This document shows positions 37,450 through 46,624 of a stretch of 64,000 bases of DNA, one piece after another (position 1 is the first letter of the stretch; every line of letters starts with the position of its first letter). This DNA comes from Mariprofundus sp. EBB-1 (lineage in GTDB: Bacteria; Pseudomonadota; Zetaproteobacteria; Mariprofundales; Mariprofundaceae). The notes under the pieces are model-generated. The model was not told where the DNA came from and did not search any database. It saw only the letters and a program-made list of their open reading frames with translations. The position numbers were made by a program, and so were the translations under genes. The stretch covers positions 120,731-184,730 of the forward strand of contig NZ_RCFQ01000003.1 in assembly GCF_003665155.1 (NCBI RefSeq), read 5' to 3'.

Positions 37450-39087
37450 ATGTTCCGTTTCTCTCTGTATTCAGTGCTGTTTACAGCGCTACTGTTTGTC
37501 GCTTCACTTTCTCAAGCCGCAGCCCCTGCTTCAAGCATGGTGGTTTCAGCTCATCAGCTGGCAACACAAGCAGGCCTTGAGGTTTTAGAGGCAGGCGGAA
37601 ATGCATTTGATGCTGCTGCAGCTACTACCCTGGCTCTGGGCGTTGTCGAGCCCGGTTCATCAGGTCTTGGTGGTGGTGGCTTTTTCCTGCTCTATATCGC
37701 CAAAGAAAAGCGTTATGTGATGATCGATGCGCGTGAAACATCACCGCAGTTGGCTGAGCACGGTGAAATATATCAAACCCGTTCCAGTATTGATGGCCCA
37801 CAATCCGCGGGCGTACCGGGCATTGCAGCCGGTGTGGATCATCTGGTCAGTCGATATGGAGTGTTGAAACGTGATCAAATCACGCAGCCCGCTATCGGTT
37901 TAGCGCGCGATGGTTTTGCCGTTTCCGAGCGCTTGCAAGGCATGCTTAATTGGCGTGGAAAGGCATTCAACGATAGTGCTAAGCGTATCTTTCTGAGGGG
38001 TGATAAGCTTAAACAGCCGGCTTTGGCTGATACTTTAACGCGTTTTGCCAAAGCGGGTGCAGATGACTTCTACCATGGTGAAACTGCAGGCCGCCTGGTT
38101 GCAGATATGAAACGCGACGGTGGCTTGATTCGTGAAGCAGATCTGGCTGCCTATCGGGTGATTGAGCGTGAACCGGTTGCGTTTGATTATCAGGGTTATC
38201 ATGTTGTCTCGGCGGCGTTGCCGTCATCGGGTGGTTTGACGTTGGCACACCTATTCGGGCAACTGAAAAATGATGATTTCAAATCGTTGAACCAGGCAGA
38301 TCGCAAACATCTGCTTATTGAGGCGATGAAACGCGCCTATCGGGATCGTAATCAGCATCTGGGTGATCGTGATTGTGTGCAGATTCCCAAAGATTATTTG
38401 CAGCCAGAGCGTTTGCAAACCTTACGATCGAGTATTGATATGGAAAAGGTGACCCCCTCGAAAACCTTGAACGGTTTGGCGGAACCTGCCGGTAATGGTA
38501 CGGACACCACGCATTTTTCTGTGATTGATGCACAAGGTAATATGGTTTCTGCGACGCTGTCGATCAATTACGCTTTTGGCTCTGCTTATGTATCCCCTTC
38601 AACTGGTATCCTACTTAACGATGAGATGGATGATTTTGCCACACAGGTGGGTAAAGCTAACGCCTATGGTCTGGTGCAAGGCAAGGCCAATGCTGTAGCA
38701 CCCGGAAAACGCATGTTATCGAGCATGACGCCAACCTTTGTAATAGGCCCGAAACGCACATTCATAGTAGGTACGCCCGGCGGTTCGCGTATTATCAGCA
38801 TGGTCGCGTTGGCCATGATGGGCTTTATACTGGATGAAACCGAGCCCAAGCAGTGGGTGGATGCGGCGCGTTACCATCACCAGTTTTTACCTGATGTGGT
38901 GCAATATGAACAAGGTGCTTTTTCAAAAGATGTTGCCGATGATTTACAAAAGCGAGGGCATCATCTCAAGGCAATGAATAGACAATATGGTAATATGCAA
39001 GCCATTTTATGGCAGCGGCAATCAGGTGCGTTGACAGGTATTTCAGATCATCGTGGTGAAGGCCTGATTGGTTCGCCTGCAAAATAG
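37450..39087 (+). CDS. ggt: Gamma-glutamyltransferase
   Basis: 545 residues. Signal peptide 1-23. The autoprocessing site is at T353, in GTDTTHFSVIDAQGN, where the new N-terminal threonine is the catalytic nucleophile of the small subunit. Earlier AGGNAFDAAAAT and GLGGGGF are also family signatures; VGTPGGSRIISMV near the C-terminus contributes to the active site. A periplasmic enzyme that hydrolyses or transfers gamma-glutamyl groups from glutathione. It follows the citrate synthase by 14 nt. Confidence 0.96.
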   Translation: MFRFSLYSVLFTALLFVASLSQAAAPASSMVVSAHQLATQAGLEVLEAGGNAFDAAAATTLALGVVEPGSSGLGGGGFFLLYIAKEKRYVMIDARETSPQLAEHGEIYQTRSSIDGPQSAGVPGIAAGVDHLVSRYGVLKRDQITQPAIGLARDGFAVSERLQGMLNWRGKAFNDSAKRIFLRGDKLKQPALADTLTRFAKAGADDFYHGETAGRLVADMKRDGGLIREADLAAYRVIEREPVAFDYQGYHVVSAALPSSGGLTLAHLFGQLKNDDFKSLNQADRKHLLIEAMKRAYRDRNQHLGDRDCVQIPKDYLQPERLQTLRSSIDMEKVTPSKTLNGLAEPAGNGTDTTHFSVIDAQGNMVSATLSINYAFGSAYVSPSTGILLNDEMDDFATQVGKANAYGLVQGKANAVAPGKRMLSSMTPTFVIGPKRTFIVGTPGGSRIISMVALAMMGFILDETEPKQWVDAARYHHQFLPDVVQYEQGAFSKDVADDLQKRGHHLKAMNRQYGNMQAILWQRQSGALTGISDHRGEGLIGSPAK

Positions 39088-39284
39088 CGGGCACGTGGGG
39101 TAGAGGGGATGCACTATCTGACACAATCTGTTGGCTCTGTTTTGGGATTACTACCGCGGATGCGAGCATGGCTGCTGTTGGTTGTGGGCGCTCAAACAAC
39201 TGAAAATGAAGGAAGTAGTTGCTTTTTTTCTTATTTTCAACTAAATATAAGATCAAACTATCAAGAAACACTCTGGAGATCGTA

Positions 39285-39905
39285 ATGAAAAAAATACTAA
39301 TTGGCATAGCAATGATTCTGGCGGGCAGTAGCAGCGCTCAGGCTCAGGATTTCAAACCGTATGCGGGTGTCGGTGTAGGTGTTTTTGGGATTGATGCGAA
39401 GGATACGACTACTGCCTTCTCTCAAAAAGTCACTGCCTTAGGTGGCTATGCGAAGTTTGGCGTAGATATGTATGAGTATTTTGGTATGGAGTTGCGTCTT
39501 GGCACGGTAGACAGTACCGGTAAACAGACGTATCCGGCTGGAAGTACTCTTGCAGGTACGGTTATTGCTACCCCGGCAACGGTGGATATGAGCACGAACT
39601 ATTTTAAATCCTATCTGCTTAAAGTGCAGAATGCTGTGTCATCGGATTTCCGTTTCTATGCCTTGGTGGGGGCAACCACTGCCAAGCCATTGTTTAAAGT
39701 TGATGTGCCGGGTATTGCCCTGTTTGCGCCAATGAAATCGAAAACAGGCTTCAGCTACGGCGGTGGCGGCGATTTCTCCATTAATGATCAGTTTTCTGTT
39801 GGTGGTGAGTGGATGCAGTACTGGACCAATGTCAAAGTTGGCGCGACACGCGCGACAATGGTCAATCTTTGGGGAGCTGTTGGCACATTTACAATGAAGT
39901 TCTGA
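39285..39905 (+). CDS. Outer-membrane beta-barrel protein
   Basis: 206 residues from ATG 39285, preceded by CTGGAG. Signal peptide (MKKILIGIAMILAGSSSAQA), then a mature part starting DFKPYAGVGVGVFGID. Alternating aromatic/glycine strands, with GGYAKFGVDMYEYFGMELRLG and the C-terminal AVGTFTMKF ending in Phe, are typical of an OmpA-like/opacity-type 8-strand barrel. No peptidoglycan-binding domain. Function unknown. Confidence 0.8.
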   Translation: MKKILIGIAMILAGSSSAQAQDFKPYAGVGVGVFGIDAKDTTTAFSQKVTALGGYAKFGVDMYEYFGMELRLGTVDSTGKQTYPAGSTLAGTVIATPATVDMSTNYFKSYLLKVQNAVSSDFRFYALVGATTAKPLFKVDVPGIALFAPMKSKTGFSYGGGGDFSINDQFSVGGEWMQYWTNVKVGATRATMVNLWGAVGTFTMKF

Positions 39906-39982
39906 ATGAATCTTGGCAGTTGCCCGAAAGTAGCTACACGCAAAGGCCTTGCATGCGAGAGAGTGTTGATCGTATAGGGTGA

Positions 39983-40708
39983 TTAAGAATCAATGCCTGC
40001 CTGAATCGCTGCGAGCAGGGCAGGGGCCGCTGTTTCTGTGCGCATGATGCGGGGGCCGAAGGTGAGACAGTTAAACCCGGCAGTATTGAGGGTGTCGATA
40101 TCCCGATCACTCCAGCCGCCTTCAGGTCCTATGGCGAGCGTAATATCGTCCGCATTGAACATCGCGTCTTTCTGCTCTTGCCAACGGCTGGCTTTTGGCT
40201 CCGGATGCAGGGTGAAACAGAGACCAAGCGCAGGCGAATCTTTCAATGTATTGGTCCAGTGCACTTCAGGTACCATGGTGCGGCCACTCTGTTCAGCGGC
40301 TTCAATGGCGATGCTCTGCCAGCGCAGCAGACGTTTCTTCAGTTTAGCACCATCGAGTTTCAGGGTGCTGCGCTCACTGCGCACAACAGTAAAACTTGCT
40401 GCTCCAAGTTCGGTAGCTTTTTGTAATACTGTTTCAATTTTTTCACTGCGACAGGCTGCCTGTACGATATGTACGCGTTTTGGCATTTCTCGATCCACCT
40501 CTGCATATGAGGCAATAAAAAGAGCGGGGTTTTCACGGGTTAGTTGTTCAACCGTGCACAGAAACTCACCACCCTGTCCATTAAACACAATGACCTCATC
40601 TCCAGCATTCAGGCGCATGACGCTGCGCAGATAGTGACCCTGATCCGTAGGTAATGTGAGCGATGTGCCTGTTTCAAGAGGCTGATTCAAATAAAGGCGG
40701 CAAGTCAT
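39983..40708 (-). CDS. rsmE: 16S rRNA m3U1498 methyltransferase RsmE
   Basis: 241 residues from ATG 40708 (MTCRLYLN); the longer frame to 40780 is not conserved in the family. SPOUT fold: FNGQGGEFLC, KIETVLQKATELGAASF, WQSIAIEAAEQSGRTMVPEV, IGPEGGWSDRDID, and LTFGPRIMRTETAAPALLA. It methylates U1498 in 16S rRNA. Converges with the beta-barrel gene. Confidence 0.95.
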   Translation of the reverse strand: MTCRLYLNQPLETGTSLTLPTDQGHYLRSVMRLNAGDEVIVFNGQGGEFLCTVEQLTRENPALFIASYAEVDREMPKRVHIVQAACRSEKIETVLQKATELGAASFTVVRSERSTLKLDGAKLKKRLLRWQSIAIEAAEQSGRTMVPEVHWTNTLKDSPALGLCFTLHPEPKASRWQEQKDAMFNADDITLAIGPEGGWSDRDIDTLNTAGFNCLTFGPRIMRTETAAPALLAAIQAGIDS

Positions 40709-40818
40709 AGGCGGGATTTGGCCTGATTTATCTGTCTGATGCAATACCGTTTTCAATTTGGAGATGCAGAAGTGATGCAATACCTTGACCCTTAGACGGC
40801 TGGGTTCATTATGCGCGC

Positions 40819-41382
40819 ATGTTTTTTGGAGATTTAGAAGCCCAGGATTGGCAGTCCGTGCGTTACTGGAAAGCGGCAGAGGCAGGACTTAGCCGCGATG
40901 CAGGTGCGATTTTGACGACCGCTGGTTCATTGACCCGTTTTTTGGAGCGTCATTTTGGTATTCGTTTGGACGTAGAGCTACACGATCAATTTGTAGATCT
41001 TACTAAACCGGGTGAAGGGCCATTGTTAGGCTGTGAAGGAAACGCCCCCGTTCTACGGCGTCAGGTCTCTTTAATGCATCGTGGATCGGTACTGTTTGAT
41101 GCCGAATCCGTATTGCCATTGGAGACGTTGCCGGCCGATTTGATTGCTGATCTGGAAGCAGGGGAGCGACCTCTGGGTAACCTGTTGCTGGATAGAGGGC
41201 TATCCCTGGCACGTTCCGATCTCAGTGTGGCGCAAATGCAGGGTGAAAGTGTACATAAAGGGCGTTGGGCCAGACGCTCCGTGTTGCGTTCTCCATCCGG
41301 TGTGCAGGCGTTGGTGGTGGAGGTGTTTCATCCCATCATGTGGGCTCGAATCGAAACGACAAGCCGTCGATACAGGCTCTAA
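40819..41382 (+). CDS. ubiC: Chorismate--pyruvate lyase
   Basis: 187 residues. Matches UbiC: GSLTRFLERHFG at residues 33-44, the active-site arginine in RRQVSLMHRG, the DAESVLPLETLPADLIADL block, and WARRSVLRSP. It makes 4-hydroxybenzoate from chorismate, the first step of ubiquinone synthesis. ubiA follows 3 nt downstream, the same order as in E. coli. Confidence 0.93.
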   Translation: MFFGDLEAQDWQSVRYWKAAEAGLSRDAGAILTTAGSLTRFLERHFGIRLDVELHDQFVDLTKPGEGPLLGCEGNAPVLRRQVSLMHRGSVLFDAESVLPLETLPADLIADLEAGERPLGNLLLDRGLSLARSDLSVAQMQGESVHKGRWARRSVLRSPSGVQALVVEVFHPIMWARIETTSRRYRL

Positions 41383-41385
41383 CAG

Positions 41386-42267
41386 ATGATGAGATTCTCA
41401 CCTGTTGGAAGCTTCATTGACTGGGTTAAACTCTTACGTATTGATCGCCCCGTGGGTTACTGGTTGTTATTGTGGCCAACCTTGTGGGGCTTGCTGGCGG
41501 CATCCGGTGGGCGGCCAAGTTTGAAAAATGTCATTGTTTTTGTGGGTGGTGTGGTGCTGATGCGCTCTGCCGGTTGTGTGATCAATGATATTGCCGACCG
41601 AAAGTTCGATCCGATGGTTGAACGTACCAAAGCGCGCCCTATTGCGGCCGGTAAGATTGCTCCGGGTGCCGCATTGATCGGTTTTGTAGTCATGTTGCTA
41701 CTCGCTCTGTTGTTGGTGGCGCAAACTTCCGCATATGTGATTGTGTTGGCGGTGATAGGAGCAGTGCTGGCTAGTCTGTATCCATTTATGAAGCGTTATA
41801 CCCATTTTCCGCAAGCCTGGCTTGGCATGGCTTTTGGCTGGGGGGCTATTATGGCCTGGGCGGCGGAAACCGGTGATGTCTTTGATTCACCCATTCCCTG
41901 GTTGTTGTTTTTTGCCAATGTGTGCTGGTCGTTATCATATGATACTGCGTATGCTCTGTCTGATCGGGATGATGATAAAAAGATTGGTGTGAAATCCACG
42001 GCGATTTTCTTCGGTGATGCCGCTGTGCCGGCTATCCTTATCCTTGGATTTATGAACATTATGTTGCTTGGCGTGTCTGCATATATTATGGGTGGTTTCT
42101 GGATAGGGCTGGCTTGGTGGGCTGCAATGATTCTGCAGTTGATGCTTGGCGGTCGTTTGATGCGCTGTGGTGAACATTGGGGTTTTGAGTTCTTTATACT
42201 CTCGCATTATGTGGGCGCGGTATTTACTGTCGGCCTTATTCTACAAGGATTATCTGCGTCATTCTAA
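41386..42267 (+). CDS. ubiA: 4-hydroxybenzoate polyprenyltransferase
   Basis: 293 residues, about eight membrane helices. Both Asp-rich motifs are intact: NDIADRKFD and DTAYALSDRDDDKKIG. RIDRPVGYWLLLWPTLWGL is the family N-terminus. It prenylates 4-hydroxybenzoate in the inner membrane. Tightly coupled to ubiC. Confidence 0.97.
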   Translation: MMRFSPVGSFIDWVKLLRIDRPVGYWLLLWPTLWGLLAASGGRPSLKNVIVFVGGVVLMRSAGCVINDIADRKFDPMVERTKARPIAAGKIAPGAALIGFVVMLLLALLLVAQTSAYVIVLAVIGAVLASLYPFMKRYTHFPQAWLGMAFGWGAIMAWAAETGDVFDSPIPWLLFFANVCWSLSYDTAYALSDRDDDKKIGVKSTAIFFGDAAVPAILILGFMNIMLLGVSAYIMGGFWIGLAWWAAMILQLMLGGRLMRCGEHWGFEFFILSHYVGAVFTVGLILQGLSASF

Positions 42268-42392
42268 TGCCACGCTGCTTGTTGTCTCAAGCACGGTGAC
42301 TTCATTGTAGTACATAAGAACGGTGGCGTGAGGATAGAAGGGGATAAAACCCGCTCTCAGGTGTAATACTGCAGTGGTAAGGAATCGGTTGT

Positions 42393-45344
42393 TTGTCTAT
42401 ACTCTATCCTATGCCTTTGCGTATGCCGATCATTGTGGTTTTGTTTTTCTCACTCTGCGTGGGTGTTGCTCAGGCAGCTATTGCAGACAATCAGTTACTT
42501 ACATATCGCAGCTGGGTGAATCAGTTTAAAGATGAGCCAAAGGGGCCATTTAAGGCCATTCAGTGGCATTGTAAAGATGGTAGCGTGTTGCCGCCGGAAG
42601 CGTATGCCTGCCAGGATCATGGTGGTGGTCGCCAGTACGGCGAATGGAATGAGCGTGCAGTGGCTATGCGCGAAAATGGCTACCTAATTGCGAATATACT
42701 TGCAGCTATAGACCCGCAGCAGTTTGTAAACTCATCTGACAGTGCGGAACATTTGAGTCAAATACTGCTTGAGCAGTTTTTGATACATATTGATAACGGT
42801 TGGGTCTTTCGCAAAGCCAAATATTATCGCGGTGCTATTCAAACCGAAGTTGAACAGGATGCGGCAACAAAAATTGTTCTGGCCATGCTGGGTGATAAGC
42901 GCTGGCTCACGTCGGAGCGCTTCCTTTTATTGCGGGAAGCGGTGCGGATGTTGCCAATTACGGTTGAGCCATTGCTGGGTGCAGAAGTGCGTCAGATGGC
43001 GGCCGATATAAGCGAAAGAGATCCGGGATTTCATGATCTGCGTGTGAAAATTCATAGTATCCCTGACGCTAAGGATAGCGAAAGCGTACGCGCGTATGCT
43101 GCTAAATCGGGTGTTGCCGGTTTGGAAACACAGTATGCAGGTCTGGTAGCAGGGCTGGAAAAAATGTTTGGTGCCCAGACAGCCAATGAACAGCTCAAAC
43201 AGTTGCATGATGAATCGACCAATAGGGCTTTTCGTCGTGAAATGACGAAGCTGATACATGCGCTTAAGCGGACAAAAAGCAGTGCTCAGATCATTGAGCT
43301 GGCAGCCTCAAAGGCACAAGCATATCGAAGCTTATTAACCAGTGATAATCCCTATACCGTATATAATCGACTGCGTTTTCTGCGCGCTACGCTGATTCTT
43401 GAGCAGGAAGTGTTTGTTCAAGCCAGCCAACTTATGAAAGGTGTTGATCATGCTAGTCGGCGTACCCGCTTGCGATGGTTGCGCCACATTGCAGCAGCAC
43501 TGCATGCGACGGGTATGTTATCTGACCGACAGTGGCAAGCCATATCACAAGAGCTTGATGCTTTATTACAACACAGACGGATAAAGGTACGTGATTATCA
43601 TGCCTCGCTGAATTATCTGGGCCGTGTTTCGCAGTGGTCACAGCGCGCCCTGGCATTTCATTTTTCCACGGCTCTGAAACAGTGGCAGCCAATAACACCA
43701 TTGGTACAACTGTTTATACCGGATCGCTTAAGAGGTAGTCCGTTGTTGCCGTATATGCAGGTGCTGGATACCTTGATCGTAGATGCCAATAGTTTGAGTG
43801 GCATGAAACACCAACTGTTTGGTAGAGAAGTGGGTAGTGGGTTGCGGGCCTTGAATCAGGGATTGCGTCGAGGTGTGCTGCTAGCTGAGCCTAAGCAGGG
43901 TGAGAAAATGCGCTCTGATGGCATCTATATTCTTAAATCCACCACACAAAAACTGACTCCTATCGCTGGCATCATTACCCGCGGTGAAGGTAGTTCAGTC
44001 TCGCATGTGCAGCTGTTGGCGCGAAATATGGGTATTCCCAATCTGGTTGCAGACGACATGCGTATAGCTGAAATTCGGACGCATATAGGCGAGCGAGTTG
44101 TGTTGGCTGTAAGTCAAAGGGGCGTGATCAATATAGTGCCGGATCATAAGAAGTGGGATGTTGTATTTGGCTCTGAGTCGCAAGATAAGGTGACGATAAA
44201 TCCTGATCTGGAAAAGTTGAATTTGAAAGACAAAACAATCATTGCTTTAAAGATCATCAGGGCCACTGATTCAGGTAGGACGGTAGGCCCAAAAGCAGCC
44301 AACCTTGGCCAGCTATCTTACTATTATCCACAGCTGGTGGGCCCCGGTCTGGTCATCCCATTCGGTGTGTTTCGTGACTATATGCAGCAACCGATTGAAG
44401 CCGGGGGCATATCCATTATTGCCTGGATGCGGAGTGAATACCGTCGTCTGGACCGTATGAAAATGGGCGCTGCACGCATTCGGGAAACACATCAATTTCT
44501 GGCGAAATTACGCAATAGAATTATTGACGGAGATCCGGGGCTTGTTTTTCGTCAACAACTGGAAAGAGCTATAAAAGATAAATTCGGCAGCCGTGATGGC
44601 AACGGTATTTTTGTGCGTAGTGATACCAATGTTGAAGACCTGCCTGGATTTAATGGGGCCGGGTTGAACCTTACAGTGCCGAATGTGGTTGGCTTTGATG
44701 CCATTCTGAATGCAGTAAAACGTGTATGGGCCTCTCCGTTTAGCGAGCGGGCATTTGCCTGGCGGCAATCCAATATGGAAAAACCGGAACATGTGTATCC
44801 TGCCGTGTTGTTGATGGAAAGTTTTCCCTCAGAAAAATCCGGTGTGATGGTCACTGCCGATGTGGGAAGTGGAGACCATAGCTGGCTGACCATTGCTGTA
44901 AATGAAGGTGTGGGTGGTGCTGTTGATGGACAGGCTTCTGAAGAGCTGCGCGTAGGGCGTATGCATGATGGTGTCCGTCTGCTTAGTCAGGCAACAGCAG
45001 CTAAGAAAATGGTGCTTTTAGAGCAGGGTGGTGTTGAACACAGGGCAGCCAGTGGTGAGCCGTCACTGTTGAATCAGGATGAGATCAAACAGTTACAGAG
45101 TCTGGCTGCCGATGTTGACTTACGGTTCCCTCTGCCTCGCAGTAGTGACATGTTGCCAGTGGCGGCAGATATAGAATTCGGTTTTAGTCATGGTCACCTT
45201 GCCTTGTTTCAGATTCGCCCTTTTGTTGAGAGTAAAAGGGCATGGCACAGCCTGACATTACAGGCAATGGACAGAGCCTTGCCTAAACGCTCAAACCGTA
45301 TGGTTGATATGTATAAAGCGCCTGCGCTTTCCAAAGTGAAGTGA
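42393..45344 (+). CDS. Exported dikinase-like protein: phosphohistidine domain followed by ATP-grasp domain
   Basis: 983 residues. A signal peptide covers about residues 1-29 (LFFSLCVGVAQAA); the TTG at 42393 has an AAGGAA RBS, and ATG 42411 is the alternative. Residues 30-480 are mostly helical with a two-cysteine N-terminal segment (WHCKDGSVLPPEAYACQDHG) and no family I recognise. Residues about 505-600 form a swivelling phosphohistidine domain with H538 in GSSVSHVQLLARNMGIP. Residues about 620-970 form a PEP-synthase-type ATP-grasp domain: K634 (GPKAANLGQL), R742 (VRSDTNVEDLPGFNGAGL), and QIRPF. The order His domain then ATP-grasp, without a PEP-binding barrel, is that of glucan/water dikinases, not of PEP synthase. 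An ATP-using enzyme with a signal peptide is odd. Coupled to the next gene. Confidence 0.75.
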   Translation: MSILYPMPLRMPIIVVLFFSLCVGVAQAAIADNQLLTYRSWVNQFKDEPKGPFKAIQWHCKDGSVLPPEAYACQDHGGGRQYGEWNERAVAMRENGYLIANILAAIDPQQFVNSSDSAEHLSQILLEQFLIHIDNGWVFRKAKYYRGAIQTEVEQDAATKIVLAMLGDKRWLTSERFLLLREAVRMLPITVEPLLGAEVRQMAADISERDPGFHDLRVKIHSIPDAKDSESVRAYAAKSGVAGLETQYAGLVAGLEKMFGAQTANEQLKQLHDESTNRAFRREMTKLIHALKRTKSSAQIIELAASKAQAYRSLLTSDNPYTVYNRLRFLRATLILEQEVFVQASQLMKGVDHASRRTRLRWLRHIAAALHATGMLSDRQWQAISQELDALLQHRRIKVRDYHASLNYLGRVSQWSQRALAFHFSTALKQWQPITPLVQLFIPDRLRGSPLLPYMQVLDTLIVDANSLSGMKHQLFGREVGSGLRALNQGLRRGVLLAEPKQGEKMRSDGIYILKSTTQKLTPIAGIITRGEGSSVSHVQLLARNMGIPNLVADDMRIAEIRTHIGERVVLAVSQRGVINIVPDHKKWDVVFGSESQDKVTINPDLEKLNLKDKTIIALKIIRATDSGRTVGPKAANLGQLSYYYPQLVGPGLVIPFGVFRDYMQQPIEAGGISIIAWMRSEYRRLDRMKMGAARIRETHQFLAKLRNRIIDGDPGLVFRQQLERAIKDKFGSRDGNGIFVRSDTNVEDLPGFNGAGLNLTVPNVVGFDAILNAVKRVWASPFSERAFAWRQSNMEKPEHVYPAVLLMESFPSEKSGVMVTADVGSGDHSWLTIAVNEGVGGAVDGQASEELRVGRMHDGVRLLSQATAAKKMVLLEQGGVEHRAASGEPSLLNQDEIKQLQSLAADVDLRFPLPRSSDMLPVAADIEFGFSHGHLALFQIRPFVESKRAWHSLTLQAMDRALPKRSNRMVDMYKAPALSKVK

Positions 45345-46624
45345 TGAGCAGGGTGAGCCGGATTACGATGTTTATGTGTGTGCTATTGTCAGGGGCATGG
45401 CAAGCTATGGCTTATCCGATCGATGGCGCTACAGAAACGGGCATCACGCGCTTGGAAGGTTACAGGCAGGCACAGCTTGGTAGGGTGGCAGGCAACTCAC
45501 TGCCAGCAGGAGCAAAGCTTAGTAGCGATCAGATAAGATTGCGCATGCAAGAGCATGATCGTGCGCCGCTACCTGCAACGGACCAGATGTTAACGAGGCA
45601 ACTTATTTATTTACTCGGTGATGAGGCAGACGATTATAGTATAAGCCTGCTCGATTTAAGTAATCCTGATCATCCTGTTTACGCGGCGCACAATGAGAAT
45701 ATACCCCGTAACCCTGCCAGTGTAGGTAAACTGGTTATCATGCTGTCGCTGTTTCAGTCTCTGGCGGAAATTTATCCGGATAATATTCCTGCGCGGGAGC
45801 AGGTGTTGCGTGAAAGTATGATCGTGGCCGATGCATTTATTCATAAAGATCATCATGCCGTACCATTCTGGATACCTGAGCAAATGCGTTTGCGAAAGCG
45901 TAAGCTGGTTGAGGGTGATGAGGCTAACCTTTGGAGCTATGTGGATTGGATGGTCTCGGCCAGCTCCAATGCGGCCGCCAGCATGGTACTTAAACATGTG
46001 ATGTTGTTGCGTCATTTTGGTTCTGCGTATCCCGTTGGTCGAGCTGCTGAGAACCGTTATTTTGAGCAGACGAGCAGAAAGCAGCTCAGCAATGCATTGA
46101 TGGTGACATTGAGAGAACCTGTGCTTCGGAACAGACTGAATCCTGAGCGCTTTCGTCAGGGAGGCTTTTTTTCCCGTGTTGGCAAACAGCGTGTGCCGGG
46201 AGGCTCGAGCCTGATGACTACCAGGGAGTTGATGCGTTTTTGTTTGCTCATGGAGCAGGGGCAGCTTGTGGATGCCTGGTCCAGCTTACAAATGAAAAAG
46301 TTGATGTACTTAACCCGACATCGTATCCGTTATGCATCATCAGCGGCACTGAAAGGTGCTGCCGTTTATTTTAAGTCGGGCTCATATTATAAATGTGAAG
46401 CAGAAGCAGGTTTTACATGTAAAAAATACTCGGGAAACAAACTGAATTTGATGAATTCTGTGGCAATAATCGAAGCTCCGGCAGGGGTTTCACAGCTGCA
46501 TTATATTGTAACTGTTACATCAAATGTGTTGAGGAAGAATTCCGCTCTGGCTCAGCAAAGACTTGCGACACGCCTGCATCAGTTGATGCAAGGTTTGCAT
46601 GCGAAGCATGTTTTGCCACAATAA
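45341..46624 (+). CDS. Exported serine hydrolase, class A beta-lactamase/PBP-like
   Basis: 427 residues. The ATGATGAG start overlaps the dikinase-like stop by 4 nt. Signal peptide 1-24. Active-site triad motifs: SxxK in NPASVGKLVIML (about residue 127), SxN in SASSNAASMVL, KSG in YFKSGSYYK. This is the penicillin-binding/beta-lactamase fold; D,D-carboxypeptidase or endopeptidase activity on peptidoglycan is more likely than resistance. Its last 110 bp overlap the convergent gene on the other strand. Confidence 0.8.
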   Translation: MMSRVSRITMFMCVLLSGAWQAMAYPIDGATETGITRLEGYRQAQLGRVAGNSLPAGAKLSSDQIRLRMQEHDRAPLPATDQMLTRQLIYLLGDEADDYSISLLDLSNPDHPVYAAHNENIPRNPASVGKLVIMLSLFQSLAEIYPDNIPAREQVLRESMIVADAFIHKDHHAVPFWIPEQMRLRKRKLVEGDEANLWSYVDWMVSASSNAAASMVLKHVMLLRHFGSAYPVGRAAENRYFEQTSRKQLSNALMVTLREPVLRNRLNPERFRQGGFFSRVGKQRVPGGSSLMTTRELMRFCLLMEQGQLVDAWSSLQMKKLMYLTRHRIRYASSAALKGAAVYFKSGSYYKCEAEAGFTCKKYSGNKLNLMNSVAIIEAPAGVSQLHYIVTVTSNVLRKNSALAQQRLATRLHQLMQGLHAKHVLPQ

